Origin: Hyphomicrobiales bacterium
GTDB taxonomy: Bacteria > Pseudomonadota > Alphaproteobacteria > Rhizobiales > Aestuariivirgaceae
Direction: 5' to 3'
DNA length: 64,000 bases
NCBI GenBank assembly: GCA_025363755.1
Contig: JANYLQ010000044.1
Location: forward strand, 17,406-81,405
Below, piece by piece: positions 42,485 to 53,240 of the stretch (its first letter is position 1; each line of letters begins with the position of its first letter). The position numbers and the translations under genes were made by a program. The notes beneath the pieces were generated by a model that worked only from the letters and a program-made list of their open reading frames with translations, did not search any database and was not told the DNA's origin.

Positions 42485-42913
42485 TTATTGACCTTGTGTT
42501 GTTTTGTCGCCGGAGAGCGAAACTGTCCAATCGGATTCTTCTCCGGTATCAACCTCGAAGAAACCTTGTTTTTGAAATCCGCGCTCAGTGCACTGATCTA
42601 TGCCGCGAATTGTGAATATCTTATCACGGATGCAGATTTGCGCTTTGCCGCCCCAAGAGCCGCCTTTTTCATTATCCACTGCATAAACATAAAAGTAGCG
42701 GGAAACCAAAGCACCTTTAATGAGGGGAAGGCATTCTTGGGGTTTTACCGTCCACCAACCTTCTGAGGCCCAGCCCTCTTTATCTTTATAAGCGATTGCC
42801 ACACCAACGCGGCTGGCGGTGTTATTGCAAAGCTTGAGATCAGCTTTTGCAGGGGTTCCGGCGGCGCTCAGAAGCAATAATGCCCCTAGTCCTGCCCAGA
42901 AATTACGCGTCAT
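42485..42913 (-). CDS. DUF1036-family secreted protein
   Basis: DLKLCNNTASRVGVAIAYKDKEGWASEGWWTVKPQECLPLIKGALVSRYFYVYAVD pattern; signal peptide. Confidence 0.85.
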   Translation of the reverse strand: MTRNFWAGLGALLLLSAAGTPAKADLKLCNNTASRVGVAIAYKDKEGWASEGWWTVKPQECLPLIKGALVSRYFYVYAVDNEKGGSWGGKAQICIRDKIFTIRGIDQCTERGFQKQGFFEVDTGEESDWTVSLSGDKTTQGQ

Positions 42914-43070
42914 GCCGCCTCCTCCACTTGCCGTTTCAAATCATTCAAATCGGCATAGAACTAGGGCAATATGGTGGCATGTACAAGTGTTTCACCCTGT
43001 GGATTGCGCTAAACTGTGATTGGCGCGGGGGCAGGTTACGCCTATGTAAGGCAAAACAGGATTTCACCCC

Positions 43071-43355
43071 ATGGCCCTTGATGACAAGACCAAAACTGAG
43101 CTTGAAGCCGCTGCCTTTCGCCGCCTGATCACACATTTGCGTGGTCGCGAGGATGTGCAGAATATTGACCTTATGAATCTCGCTGGTTTTTGCCGCAATT
43201 GCTTGTCGAACTGGTTGGAAGACGCTGCCAAGGAGCAGGGCGCTGCTTTGACGAAAGACGATGCGCGCCAACATGTTTATGGCATGCCCTATGATGAGTG
43301 GAAGGCCAAGCACCAATCTAGCCCCACCCAAACGATCAAAACACCATCACATTAA
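43071..43355 (+). CDS. DUF1244-family protein
   Basis: AAFRRLITHLRGREDVQNIDLMNLAGFCRNCLSNWLEDAA...VYGMPYDEWKAKHQ. Confidence 0.87.
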   Translation: MALDDKTKTELEAAAFRRLITHLRGREDVQNIDLMNLAGFCRNCLSNWLEDAAKEQGAALTKDDARQHVYGMPYDEWKAKHQSSPTQTIKTPSH

Positions 43356-43376
43356 ATTTAACCATCGGAGATACTT

Positions 43377-43646
43377 GTGGCTGACATTACCAAATCGAAT
43401 TTCGCTGAAGGCCAACTTAAGACCATCGTCGAGCGCATTGAACGCCTCGAAGAAGAAAAGAAAACCATCGCCGCTGACATCAAAGAAGTTTACGCCGAAG
43501 CTAAGGGTAACGGTTTTGACATCAAGATTTTGCGCAAGGTGATTTCACTGCGCAAAAAAGAGCCGCATGAGCGCTCTGAAGAAGAAGCGATGATTGATTT
43601 GTATTTGGCGGCACTTGGCATGAAAGTGGTGAGCGAGGCGGCTTGA
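43377..43646 (+). CDS. gapR: GapR-family (DUF2312) DNA-binding protein
   Basis: [73 protein letters not shown] start. Confidence 0.9.
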   Translation: MADITKSNFAEGQLKTIVERIERLEEEKKTIAADIKEVYAEAKGNGFDIKILRKVISLRKKEPHERSEEEAMIDLYLAALGMKVVSEAA

Positions 43647-43685
43647 AAAAGGTAGAAATGAGTACAGCCGTTTCGGTAAGTGCGA

Positions 43686-44405
43686 ATGAAAAATATATCA
43701 ATTCTCATACCTATCTACGAAGAGACAGCTGCGCTTTCCTTTTCAAAATTCTATTTTGATCAATTGGTGCTGAACCCGACCTATGTGTTGGATTCTAAGC
43801 GTATTGATCGACGGGATGAAGTTGAAGCATTGTTGGGAAGAAGTGTAGCAATTTATGAAAACCCCGGCTCATTTTATGAAGCGAACTTTCAAAACTTTTT
43901 GGACTTGGCGGATACAGATTGGGTCTTGCGTATTGATTGCGATGAAGTACCAAATTTAGCGATGCTTGAGCATTGTAAAAAATTTTCAGCACGTCCTACT
44001 GATCATTATTGTGGGTTTGATAGAGATGATTTGATCTGGCAAGATGATCATTTTGATCGCCTTGCCTATGCGCCGCTCTTCGTGGATTCACAGTACCGAC
44101 TATTCAATCGCAACAAAGTAAAAGTCATCGAGAAAGTTCACACGCCTGGGTTTCATGTCCCCAAGTGGAAATTACCATTTCCATTTTGGCATGCTCCACG
44201 GTCAGCTCGACTTTATCATTTGCAACGCGTTTTTCTCTCTTACCAGCAACGCCTAGAGAAGTCCGCACGATATGACAGTGGTGGGCAAAGTGCGCAGCTC
44301 AGCTTGTGGAACACAAGGCTGGATGATTCCTTCAAATGGAAACCGATGCGCGATGATGCATTAACAAATATTTTTTTACAATGGACTCAGTCGAAGGAGG
44401 CTTAA
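43686..44405 (+). CDS. Putative glycosyltransferase-like protein (GT2-like)
   Basis: MKNISILIPIYEETAALSF, DTDWVLRIDCDEVPNLAML (DxD-like), late YRLFNRNKVKVIEKVHTPGF; no close family assignment possible by eye. Confidence 0.6.
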   Translation: MKNISILIPIYEETAALSFSKFYFDQLVLNPTYVLDSKRIDRRDEVEALLGRSVAIYENPGSFYEANFQNFLDLADTDWVLRIDCDEVPNLAMLEHCKKFSARPTDHYCGFDRDDLIWQDDHFDRLAYAPLFVDSQYRLFNRNKVKVIEKVHTPGFHVPKWKLPFPFWHAPRSARLYHLQRVFLSYQQRLEKSARYDSGGQSAQLSLWNTRLDDSFKWKPMRDDALTNIFLQWTQSKEA

Positions 44406-44452
44406 TCGCGAATAAGGCGCCACGAAGCCCCCCACTTCTAATTCCACAATAA

Positions 44453-46075
44453 TTACTGGGTTACTAACTGCCCGACCTTCAACAGCTTCGCGGTCTTTGG
44501 CACGGCCGCGTCGAGATTGCCTTTGCCGTCGCGGTTTATCACCACCAAATCGCCCTTACCTTCAGCCGTCTGTTGGCTGGTCCAAGGATCAGTGGCTTCA
44601 CCAACCAGTGATGCTTGGAGGGGCAGTGGAGATTCGCTGTTGTCACCGATCATCGATGGCGCGCCGTCACGGCGGATTGTGGCGTCGGGGTTCAGCGAGA
44701 GCTGTGGCCACCAGTTGATATCACTGCCACCCGCCGAAGCAAGGAGCGGCTTGATAACAGGCACTTCTGTTGCTGTGCCTGCGCGCAGTTCGGCGGCAAA
44801 ATTGCCTTTGCCTTTTTTGTTCGAGGTCTGAATTTTAACTGTTGGATCAGGCTCAGCGGAGGCTTGTTCCATCAAAGTGCTTAGAGCGGCACTGCCCAAT
44901 GGGGAAGATGCCTGGCCAGATTGATTATCTGGTGGGGCGCTGGCTGCAGAAATGCGGAACATTTGTGGCGCAGGCTTCATATTTGCCGCAGCCATCAACA
45001 TGACTTCAACTGGCTTCAAACGTGGCTTTGGAATGGGGTAGCCCTGCTTTACCTGTGGTTCAGCAGCGCCATTATCTGCGGCCTCAACGACAGGTTCAGG
45101 CGGCACAAGTTCGGCCTTCACCGGAGCCACAATTTTTGGCTTTGGCGGAGGTGCGGCTGCATCCTGCGCGAGATCGCCCAAAGACGCCATTTGATCAGCG
45201 TTTACCTTTGTGCCAGCAACCGGTGATGGTTTGGGCGCTGGAGGTGTTGCAGCGTCAGCTGAAAGATCAGCGATATCTTCTTGTGATCCTGCATAAGCGG
45301 TTTCAACTGGCTTAGCTGTTGGAATTTCAGCTGCTGCCACTTGTGCGTCTGGTTGTTTCTTGCCTGTCAGCCTGCCGATCAGAGCAATAAGACCGCCACC
45401 TTTTGTGGGTTGATCTTCGTCTTGAACCTCTGGGTTGCTGCCGCCGCTATTGCCGCCGCGCACATAGCGACCGACATATTTACGGCCATCACGCATGATG
45501 GAAGCCATCTGGCTGTCGCTGATATGTGGGCCCCAATGGCGCACATGGCCAGAATCAACATGTAAGAAGCCGGTTGGGCCGCCCGCGGAACGATAATAAC
45601 CTACGCCGCCCATTTGGTGGGCCAAGGCCACGTTGCGGATTTTTTGGGTCGGCACATCAGGGAAATAGAAATCAATGGCGTGGCCAACCATGTGCTGGCT
45701 TTGCTTGGCCACATGGCGGCCGATGCGGTGCAAAAATGCATTGGTTGCGGGTGAGCGATAGCCGCACACAATATGAACCGGCTGGTGCGAGCCTAAATCT
45801 TCGTGCAATTCCCACACCAGATCAATGGTGCGTGGATCAATGGTAATGGTTTGTTGCTTGCGCCAATCGCGCAGCAGATAGTTAATCTGCTTCATTGCGG
45901 ACGGAATATATTTGCCATCCTTTTTATAGGTGATGTTCAGGCTTTCGCCCGTGTGCATATGATAGAGCGATATAGTTCGGGTTTCACCACCGGCAATGGT
46001 TGGCGCAGATGCAAAGCCAAAGGCTCCCACTGCGAGAGTTCCCGCAATAGCCGTCGAAACCAGGGTCTTTTTCAT
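44453..46075 (-). CDS. DUF882 (peptidase M15-like) secreted protein with long Pro/Ala-rich C-terminal region
   Basis: HIVCGYRSPATNAFLHRIGRHVAKQSQHMVGHAIDFYFPDVPTQKIRNVALAHQMGGVGYYRSAGGPTGFLHVDSGHVRHW; start assigned at MKKTLVSTAIAG. Confidence 0.85.
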   Translation of the reverse strand: MKKTLVSTAIAGTLAVGAFGFASAPTIAGGETRTISLYHMHTGESLNITYKKDGKYIPSAMKQINYLLRDWRKQQTITIDPRTIDLVWELHEDLGSHQPVHIVCGYRSPATNAFLHRIGRHVAKQSQHMVGHAIDFYFPDVPTQKIRNVALAHQMGGVGYYRSAGGPTGFLHVDSGHVRHWGPHISDSQMASIMRDGRKYVGRYVRGGNSGGSNPEVQDEDQPTKGGGLIALIGRLTGKKQPDAQVAAAEIPTAKPVETAYAGSQEDIADLSADAATPPAPKPSPVAGTKVNADQMASLGDLAQDAAAPPPKPKIVAPVKAELVPPEPVVEAADNGAAEPQVKQGYPIPKPRLKPVEVMLMAAANMKPAPQMFRISAASAPPDNQSGQASSPLGSAALSTLMEQASAEPDPTVKIQTSNKKGKGNFAAELRAGTATEVPVIKPLLASAGGSDINWWPQLSLNPDATIRRDGAPSMIGDNSESPLPLQASLVGEATDPWTSQQTAEGKGDLVVINRDGKGNLDAAVPKTAKLLKVGQLVTQ

Positions 46076-46301
46076 ACGCGACTGCAAGTCTTGACGATGT
46101 CCGGCGTTCCAGATTTTTAATACCATACTCAACACACACACCGGGCGGAACCCGACTCCTATATTCGTCTCCGTCTCTAGTGTCGGTGAGAGTAACCCAC
46201 TTTAACTACTTACGGCACTTCGGACAAGATTGGGGCAGCGATAAGGCATTCCCTTGGTTAATGCAGTTTGCCCGAATGTACTTAATGGGAGTTTAAAAAG
46301 T

Positions 46302-48365
46302 TCAATTTTGATTCAAACCGCCATCAATTGCTCCGGCGGTTGCTATATCACCGGAATCAATGGGTTTTTTGGCCAATGGGTCATAAGCAAAGGCCTTGGC
46401 CATGGCTGTGTCTCGACCATAAATATCATTATAGAATTGAATCTTACCGGAATCATCTGCCCAAGCTGTGAAATAGGTTAGATAAACCGGCACTTTTTCA
46501 GCAAGATTTATGGAGTGACTGTCAACGAAAGCTTCTGTTGGATCTGCTTTTTTATTCTTTTTTGCTTTTTGACCAAGATTCTGTGCCACCTCTTCTTGGC
46601 TCATATTAAGGAGAACTGCCGCAAATTCACGTGGGTTTTGAACGCGCACACAACCATGGCTGAAGGCACGGGTTGATTCGGCAAACAGGTTCTTGGTAGG
46701 CGTATCATGCATGTAAATATCGTGCGCATTCGGGAACAGGAATTTTAACTCACCCAGAGCATTGTCAGAGCCAGGCGGTTGTTGCACGCCAAATGTTGGT
46801 GCTTGGCCCATGCCCCACCAATCAACATCACTTGAGGAAATGACATCACCATTGGAGTCCACGAGTTTGAACCCATTGCGATCAAGATAGCTCGGATCTT
46901 TGCGGGACTTGGGGCCATATTCATTGACAATGATAGAAGCTGGAACACCCCAAGACGGATTGAATACCACAGTTTCAATTTGATCATAGAATGAATAGGT
47001 CTGGTTCATCGGCTTGCCAACGATAACTTTGCTATGCCACGCCACTTTGTTGTGATCAAAGACATTCACTTCATAAGCAGGCTGGTTGACGAACACAAAG
47101 CGCGTGCCAAGATTTTTTGGAAGCCAGCGCAAGCGCTCCATGTTAAACACAATTCGTTGACGCTCATCAGCGCTGTGATCGGCGTTTAGAGCGTCGAGCG
47201 TTGCTACGTCAACAATGCCGGTTAACTTGATTTTGCTACTGGCCTGAAAATTACGAAGGCTTTTGCTTAGTTTTTTATCCAAAACTTTTGGATCAGCCTT
47301 GCTATCAAGATCAGCAACGGCAATGCCCAGACCTTGCAATCTTGTGCGAATGGCGGGGATGCGTTCATCAACAGCGCCGACTTTTACATCAGGCCCGTCG
47401 GCAATTACGTTTAGCTTTTTGCCGCCATCAATTGTTTCAGCCAATGCCTTTTTGAAAATCGCATATTGCGGATGGGTTGGAACCAAGCTGGCAAAATAGG
47501 ATTCCGGAAATGGCGAATAGCCAATTACTTTCATCACGGCATCTGCGGCCACTGTTTGTGGCTTTATATCATTGTAAAGCGACAAGCGATTTGGATCAAA
47601 CTGGCCACCCGAAAGATGCCGTGCGTACTTAACGGCGGCAACAGTCATTGCGATGTCAAACCGGGCAATTTTCAACGGGTTGCCGGCCAAAGCTTCGTCG
47701 ACGTTATCAAAACTGATTAGGCCGACTGGCAGGTAATTTTTTGCAGCCAAACCATCAACTGCGGCATTAGACATCAATTTTAAAACAGATTTTGCGCGTG
47801 GCGTGATATGTCCGCCTTGCGTCCAAATCGGTCTGAAACTATTCGCGCCATAAAAAGCTAAAATAGCCTTGCGTTCCGAGTCAACGGTGCGAATATTTGT
47901 AGCCTTGTTAATCAGCTCAATACGAATTGATTCAGCTTCTTGGCTTTTGGCTTCTATTTTCAGAAGGGCAGAGTCATAAACCGGAACGACCAAAGGCGGG
48001 AAGTAGCTGACGTTGCCCAGACCAAGGCCCGGCAATGGATCAGGCTCAGATTGGTCCGCTAGTATTTCCCTCTGTCGCTGCTTTTTCGAAGGCACAGATT
48101 CGCCGTAAAAGATGCGAATGCCGTCGGATTCATTTTGATTTTGCTTGTCAATTTGGTTTTGCTCCCACCACGTCAGCTTGGCACCATCAGTTGAACCGAA
48201 TAGTGGACGAGATGGTGTGCGTGTCTGCGTTCCACCAAATAAGCTTTCAAAGAAACCTAAGCGCTTTTTATAAACCTTTTGTTCAGCATCAGCCGTGCCA
48301 GCAAACAAGGCAAAGGCGGCCAATCCAACTAGTAAGTTAGAGGAAAATTTAGACATTTTACCCAT
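46302..48365 (-). CDS. L,D-transpeptidase (YcbB-like) with peptidoglycan-binding domain
   Basis: YkuD catalytic motif HDTPTKNLFAESTRAFSHGCVRVQNPREFA; preceding YcbB-like region; signal peptide. Confidence 0.92.
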   Translation of the reverse strand: MGKMSKFSSNLLVGLAAFALFAGTADAEQKVYKKRLGFFESLFGGTQTRTPSRPLFGSTDGAKLTWWEQNQIDKQNQNESDGIRIFYGESVPSKKQRQREILADQSEPDPLPGLGLGNVSYFPPLVVPVYDSALLKIEAKSQEAESIRIELINKATNIRTVDSERKAILAFYGANSFRPIWTQGGHITPRAKSVLKLMSNAAVDGLAAKNYLPVGLISFDNVDEALAGNPLKIARFDIAMTVAAVKYARHLSGGQFDPNRLSLYNDIKPQTVAADAVMKVIGYSPFPESYFASLVPTHPQYAIFKKALAETIDGGKKLNVIADGPDVKVGAVDERIPAIRTRLQGLGIAVADLDSKADPKVLDKKLSKSLRNFQASSKIKLTGIVDVATLDALNADHSADERQRIVFNMERLRWLPKNLGTRFVFVNQPAYEVNVFDHNKVAWHSKVIVGKPMNQTYSFYDQIETVVFNPSWGVPASIIVNEYGPKSRKDPSYLDRNGFKLVDSNGDVISSSDVDWWGMGQAPTFGVQQPPGSDNALGELKFLFPNAHDIYMHDTPTKNLFAESTRAFSHGCVRVQNPREFAAVLLNMSQEEVAQNLGQKAKKNKKADPTEAFVDSHSINLAEKVPVYLTYFTAWADDSGKIQFYNDIYGRDTAMAKAFAYDPLAKKPIDSGDIATAGAIDGGLNQN

Positions 48366-48460
48366 CTTTCAACCAAGCCCCCAAAGTTAGCGCAAGTTAA
48401 ACGTGTGTTTGTGGCGATTCAATGGGTATAAGCCCGCAATACTATAATATTGTTTGGGTG

Positions 48461-49948
48461 TTACCCAGCGGCCTCTTCCAGACCTAAATCACGCATCTTA
48501 CGGTAAAGCGTTGACCGCCCAATGCCCAGCTTACGCGCCACCTCAGACATTTGCCCGCGGTAGCGGTGCATTGCCAATTTGATCATATCCGCTTCAACTT
48601 CTTCCAAAGTACGGATATGGCCACCGTCGGTTACAATTGAAACACCGATGGCATTGCCGTCGCTGACTTGGTTGGTATTTGTACGCACCTGATTATTACC
48701 GTCGGGCCTACGCAAAGTGTGTGGCGCGGGAATTGGGGCTGCTGGAATTTTAACCTCAAAGCCATCAACTAAAGCGGCAATTTGCGGGAAGTCTTGGATA
48801 TCGAGAATGTCAGTTTCGCAGAGCACGATAGCGCGGAATACCGTGTTTTCGATTTGGCGCACATTGCCTGGCCACGCGTAAGCTTGCAGCATTTGTAATG
48901 CATGCGCAGTGATACCATGAACTTTTCGGCCTTCTTCTGCGGCAAGCTTGGTGATGAAGTGGTTGACCAATGCTGGAATATCATCTTTCCGGTCACGCAG
49001 CGGCGGCACCATGATAGGGTAGACATTCAAACGATAATAGAGGTCTTCGCGGAATTTTCCGGCCTTCACCATTTCGATCATATCGCGATTGGTGGCTGAA
49101 AGCAGGCGAATATTCACTTTCACAGGCTTGCGGCTGCCGACGGGATCAATTTCGCCTTCTTGTATGGCGCGCAACAGTTTGACCTGCATTTCAAGTGGCA
49201 AATCAGCGACTTCATCAAGGAAAAGTGTTCCGCCGTCGGCTTCTTGGAATTTACCGAGATGCTTGTTGTTAGCGCCTGTGAAAGAACCTTTCTCATGGCC
49301 GAATAAAGTCGATTCCACCAAGTTTTCTGGGATCGCACCACAATTAACGGCAATAAATGGTTTTCCTGCGCGTTCGCTTTCGCCTTGAATTGCGCGAGCA
49401 ATCATTTCTTTGCCAACGCCTGATTCACCTTCAATGAGAATCGGAATGTTGGATTGCGCGCCACGGCGACCAAGTCGGATGACATTGGCCATGGCGGGTG
49501 ATGAGGCAACTAGATCGTCAAAGCTTAATGCGCCCGTTACTTTCTTATTGAGGCGTTTTACTTCCTCCGTCAGTGCATTTACTTTCAACAAATTCTGCAT
49601 TGAAACGCGCAGACGCTCTGGCGAGACGGGCTTTACAACAAAATCATCCGCGCCCGCACGCATCGCTTTAATCACTGTTTCGATAGAGCCTTGTGATGTT
49701 TGCACGATGACCGGCAAATCGCCGCGAATAGCTTGAAGTTTTTCCAAAAACTCTAAGCCGTTCATGCCCGGCATCATCAAATCAAGAATTGCTAGCCCGA
49801 TGGTAGAGCCAGACTGAGAGCTTAGTACCTCTATGCCTTTGCTGCCATTTTCAACAGCGACAGCTTCGAAACCGAAACGCTTGACCATTTCTTCCAGAAT
49901 ACGACGCTGGGCTGGTTCATCTTCAACTATAAGGACTCTGGATGTCAT
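48461..49948 (-). CDS. Sigma-54-dependent response regulator (NtrC family)
   Basis: Receiver (VLIVEDEPAQRRILEEMV), AAA+ GESGVGKEMIARAIQGESERAGKPFIAVNCGAIPENLVESTLFGHEKGSFTGA, C-terminal Fis-type HTH (EVARKLGIGRSTLYRKMRDLGL). Confidence 0.94.
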   Translation of the reverse strand: MTSRVLIVEDEPAQRRILEEMVKRFGFEAVAVENGSKGIEVLSSQSGSTIGLAILDLMMPGMNGLEFLEKLQAIRGDLPVIVQTSQGSIETVIKAMRAGADDFVVKPVSPERLRVSMQNLLKVNALTEEVKRLNKKVTGALSFDDLVASSPAMANVIRLGRRGAQSNIPILIEGESGVGKEMIARAIQGESERAGKPFIAVNCGAIPENLVESTLFGHEKGSFTGANNKHLGKFQEADGGTLFLDEVADLPLEMQVKLLRAIQEGEIDPVGSRKPVKVNIRLLSATNRDMIEMVKAGKFREDLYYRLNVYPIMVPPLRDRKDDIPALVNHFITKLAAEEGRKVHGITAHALQMLQAYAWPGNVRQIENTVFRAIVLCETDILDIQDFPQIAALVDGFEVKIPAAPIPAPHTLRRPDGNNQVRTNTNQVSDGNAIGVSIVTDGGHIRTLEEVEADMIKLAMHRYRGQMSEVARKLGIGRSTLYRKMRDLGLEEAAG

Positions 49949-50170
49949 ACGTTTATTCGCTCACCAATTCACTGGGTCAGTTTCGCGTCTGCCTCGCCGC
50001 AGCTGACCGCTTGTTGAGCAATTTGTGGCAGGTAGTGGTAAAGGCCAGCTTAACAATATAGCACATTTAGATACAGGTGGCTGTTTTCCATCTAAGTTGA
50101 AGGCTGAACAAGTGTTGTTTTCCTTATAAACGTGGGCCATATGCAGAAATGAAATTAAAAGGAATGTTTT

Positions 50171-51946
50171 ATGCAAGCCAGCCCGAAACTTGGAAATTTG
50201 CCTGAATGGAACCTCGCTGATCTCTATCCAGCCCCAGATTCAAAAGAGTTTAAAGCTGATTTGGAAAAAAGCGCCGCCCAAGCGACAGCGTTTGCCGAAT
50301 CATACAAGGGCAAACTTGCAAGTTTGGACGGGGCGCATTTGGCAAAAGCCGTTGAAACTTATGATGCGATGTCTGACCTCATTGGCCGCGTGGGCTCTTA
50401 TGCTCAACTTTATTATGTTGGCGACACGAGCGATAGCAATCGAGGCAAGTTTTATGGCGACGTGAGCGGCAAGCTGACAGATCTTGGTTCTCAGCTTTTG
50501 TTTTTTGAGCTTGAGCTTAATCAAATTGATGATGGTGCACTTGAAAAGGCGATGAAAACTCCAGCGCTGGGCCACTATCGGCCATGGATTGAAAATCTGC
50601 GCAAAGAAAAGCCTTATCAGCTGGATGACAAGACGGAACAGCTGTTCCTCGAAAAATCACAAACAGGTTTTGGCGCATTCAACCGGCTGTTCGATGAGAC
50701 AATGGCGGGTTTACGATTTAAGGTTGATGGCGAAGAACTGTCGATCGAACCCACTTTAAATTTGATGCAAAGTGCTGATGAGGCCGAACGCAAAAAGGGT
50801 TCTGAAGCATTGGCCAAAACATTTGGCGATAATATCAAGTTGTTCACACTGATCACCAACACATTGGCCAAAGACAAAGACATTTCAGACAAGTGGCGGG
50901 GCTTTAAAGATATTGCGGAAAGTCGCCATTTATCCAACCGTGTTGAACCTGCTGTGGTCGATGCGCTTGTCGCTGCTGTGCGTGCATCATATCCTCAACT
51001 CTCGCATCGCTATTATAAAATGAAGGCCAAATGGCTGGGCAAAGAAAAGCTGATGCATTGGGATCGCAATGCGCCTTTGCCGCAAGAGGATACGCGCGAA
51101 GTGCCGTGGGATGAAGCGCAAGCTTTGGTGCTGAAAGCTTATGGTGCGTTCTCACCTGAAATGGCGAGCATCGCCAAGACTTTTTTTGACAAGAATTGGA
51201 TAGATGCACCATGTCGTCCGGGCAAAACACCAGGCGCATTTGCTCACTCAACAGTGCCATCGGCGCATCCTTATGTGTTGCTCAATTATCTCGGTAAAAC
51301 GCGCGATGTGATGACATTGGCGCATGAATTGGGGCACGGTGTGCACCAGGTGCTGGCCGCAGAGCAAGGGCCGCTGATGTCCAACACGCCGCTCACACTG
51401 GCTGAAACAGCTTCAGTGTTTGGTGAGATGCTCACCTTCCAAACTTTGCTGAAGGAAACGACCGATAAAGGCAAACGCAAAATATTGCTGGCGTCTAAAG
51501 CTGAAGACATGATCAACACCGTTGTGCGGCAGATTGCATTTTATACTTTTGAACGCAAAGTGCATGAAGCGCGCAAAGTAGGCGAATTGACGCCTGATCA
51601 AATCAATGCGTTTTGGATGTCAGTGCAGGCGGAGAGCTTGGGGCCAGCCATCGAATACGGCCCAGGCTATGAAACTTACTGGACCTACATCCCGCATTTC
51701 ATTCACTCGCCATTTTATGTTTACGCCTATGCGTTTGGTGATTGCTTGGTGAATTCGCTTTATGCGCGCTACCGCGAGAGTGAAGCGGGCTTCCAAGAGA
51801 AGTATTTCACGATGTTGAAGGCAGGTGGCACGAAGCATCACTCAGAGTTGCTGAAGCCGTTTGGTTTGGATGCCACTGATCCGCAGTTTTGGCAAAAGGG
51901 GCTGAGCGTGATTTCAGCTTTGATTGATGAGTTGGAGACGCTTTGA
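50171..51946 (+). CDS. pepF: M3-family oligoendopeptidase F
   Basis: TLAHELGHGVHQVLAAEQGPLMSNTPLTLAETASVFGEML; PepF-type N-terminus. Confidence 0.93.
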   Translation: MQASPKLGNLPEWNLADLYPAPDSKEFKADLEKSAAQATAFAESYKGKLASLDGAHLAKAVETYDAMSDLIGRVGSYAQLYYVGDTSDSNRGKFYGDVSGKLTDLGSQLLFFELELNQIDDGALEKAMKTPALGHYRPWIENLRKEKPYQLDDKTEQLFLEKSQTGFGAFNRLFDETMAGLRFKVDGEELSIEPTLNLMQSADEAERKKGSEALAKTFGDNIKLFTLITNTLAKDKDISDKWRGFKDIAESRHLSNRVEPAVVDALVAAVRASYPQLSHRYYKMKAKWLGKEKLMHWDRNAPLPQEDTREVPWDEAQALVLKAYGAFSPEMASIAKTFFDKNWIDAPCRPGKTPGAFAHSTVPSAHPYVLLNYLGKTRDVMTLAHELGHGVHQVLAAEQGPLMSNTPLTLAETASVFGEMLTFQTLLKETTDKGKRKILLASKAEDMINTVVRQIAFYTFERKVHEARKVGELTPDQINAFWMSVQAESLGPAIEYGPGYETYWTYIPHFIHSPFYVYAYAFGDCLVNSLYARYRESEAGFQEKYFTMLKAGGTKHHSELLKPFGLDATDPQFWQKGLSVISALIDELETL

Positions 51947-52464
51947 TTGAATATCGTCGTCCACGATTAGACGAAGCCGAAGCATTTGCGGCGCTTCATG
52001 TGCAATGTTGGCGCGAGGCTTATGTTGGATTTGTTCCTCCTGAATTGATGTCGACTTTTTCCACCGAACGTCGGTTGCCAATGTGGCGAGCTGTTACCAC
52101 TCATCCTGAGCGTTTTGTGTTGGCTGCTTACGACGAAGGAAAGCCCGTTGGCTTTGTCATCTCTGGTTCGACAGACGAAAAGCATATTGAAAATCAAGAC
52201 GGACATTTATGGGCCATCTACATTGCAAGCAAATATCATCGCATAGGCATTGGGCGCGAACTGATTGCGGCTGCAGCCGCTGATTGGTTTGCCAAAGGTG
52301 GAAAAAGCATTACCTTGGGCGTCCTTGCTAAAAACGCCAGCGCTCGCTTGTTCTACGAAAAACTAGGTGCCCGCTTCGTTAAAACGAGCACCTATGATTG
52401 GGATGGCTACAAGCTGGACGACGCCATTTATGTATTTGAGGATTTAGCCTTTCTCACTCCATAA
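51943..52464 (+). CDS. GNAT-family N-acetyltransferase
   Basis: [62 protein letters not shown] start overlapping the pepF stop. Confidence 0.88.
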   Translation: MIEYRRPRLDEAEAFAALHVQCWREAYVGFVPPELMSTFSTERRLPMWRAVTTHPERFVLAAYDEGKPVGFVISGSTDEKHIENQDGHLWAIYIASKYHRIGIGRELIAAAAADWFAKGGKSITLGVLAKNASARLFYEKLGARFVKTSTYDWDGYKLDDAIYVFEDLAFLTP

Positions 52465-53236
52465 ACCAACCATGGCTAACCACCAGCGATTGCCCGGTTA
52501 GCGCGTTGGTTTCCATGGCTGCGAAGGTGAAGGCTATTTCGGCTACGTCTGCTACTGTTGTGAATTCGCCGTCGACAGTGCCGCCAAGCATCACTTTCTT
52601 CACCACGTCATCTTCAGAAATACCGAGGGCCTTGGCTTGTTCGGGGATTTGTTTTTCAACCAATGGGGTTTTTACAAAGCCGGGGCAGATGACATTGCTG
52701 CGCACGCCGTGCTTGCCTCCTTCTTTGGCGATGACTTTATTCAGACCGATGAGGCCGTGTTTTGCCGTCACGTAAGCAGATTTCAACGGTGATGCTTCTT
52801 TGGAATGTACCGAGCCCATGAATATGATGGAGCCAGAACCTTGTTTATACATGTGGGGCAGCACGGCCTTGGAGGTTAAGAAAGCACCGTCTAAATGGAT
52901 GGCGAGCATTTTCTTCCAATCGGCGAAGGGATATTCTTCGAGCGGGTGCACAATCTGAATGCCCGCATTAGAGACTAACACATCGACTGTGCCCCAAGCG
53001 GCCACGACTGCAGCAACGCCCGCATTCACTTGATCTTCGCTGGTCACATCCATCGCCACAGCCATTGCCATGCCGGGTTTTGTTGTGTTGATCAAAGCTG
53101 CTGTGGCGTTGGCAGCATCCAAATTTAAATCGGCGATGACGACTTTTGCACCTTCGGCGGCGTAGCGCTCAGCGATGGCTTGGCCGATGCCAGATGCGGC
53201 GCCTGTAACAATGCACACTTTGTTATTTAGATTCAT
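52454..53236 (-). CDS. bdhA: 3-hydroxybutyrate dehydrogenase
   Basis: SDR motifs ([96 protein letters not shown]). Confidence 0.9.
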   Translation of the reverse strand: MNLNNKVCIVTGAASGIGQAIAERYAAEGAKVVIADLNLDAANATAALINTTKPGMAMAVAMDVTSEDQVNAGVAAVVAAWGTVDVLVSNAGIQIVHPLEEYPFADWKKMLAIHLDGAFLTSKAVLPHMYKQGSGSIIFMGSVHSKEASPLKSAYVTAKHGLIGLNKVIAKEGGKHGVRSNVICPGFVKTPLVEKQIPEQAKALGISEDDVVKKVMLGGTVDGEFTTVADVAEIAFTFAAMETNALTGQSLVVSHGWFME

Positions 53237-53240
53237 ATTT

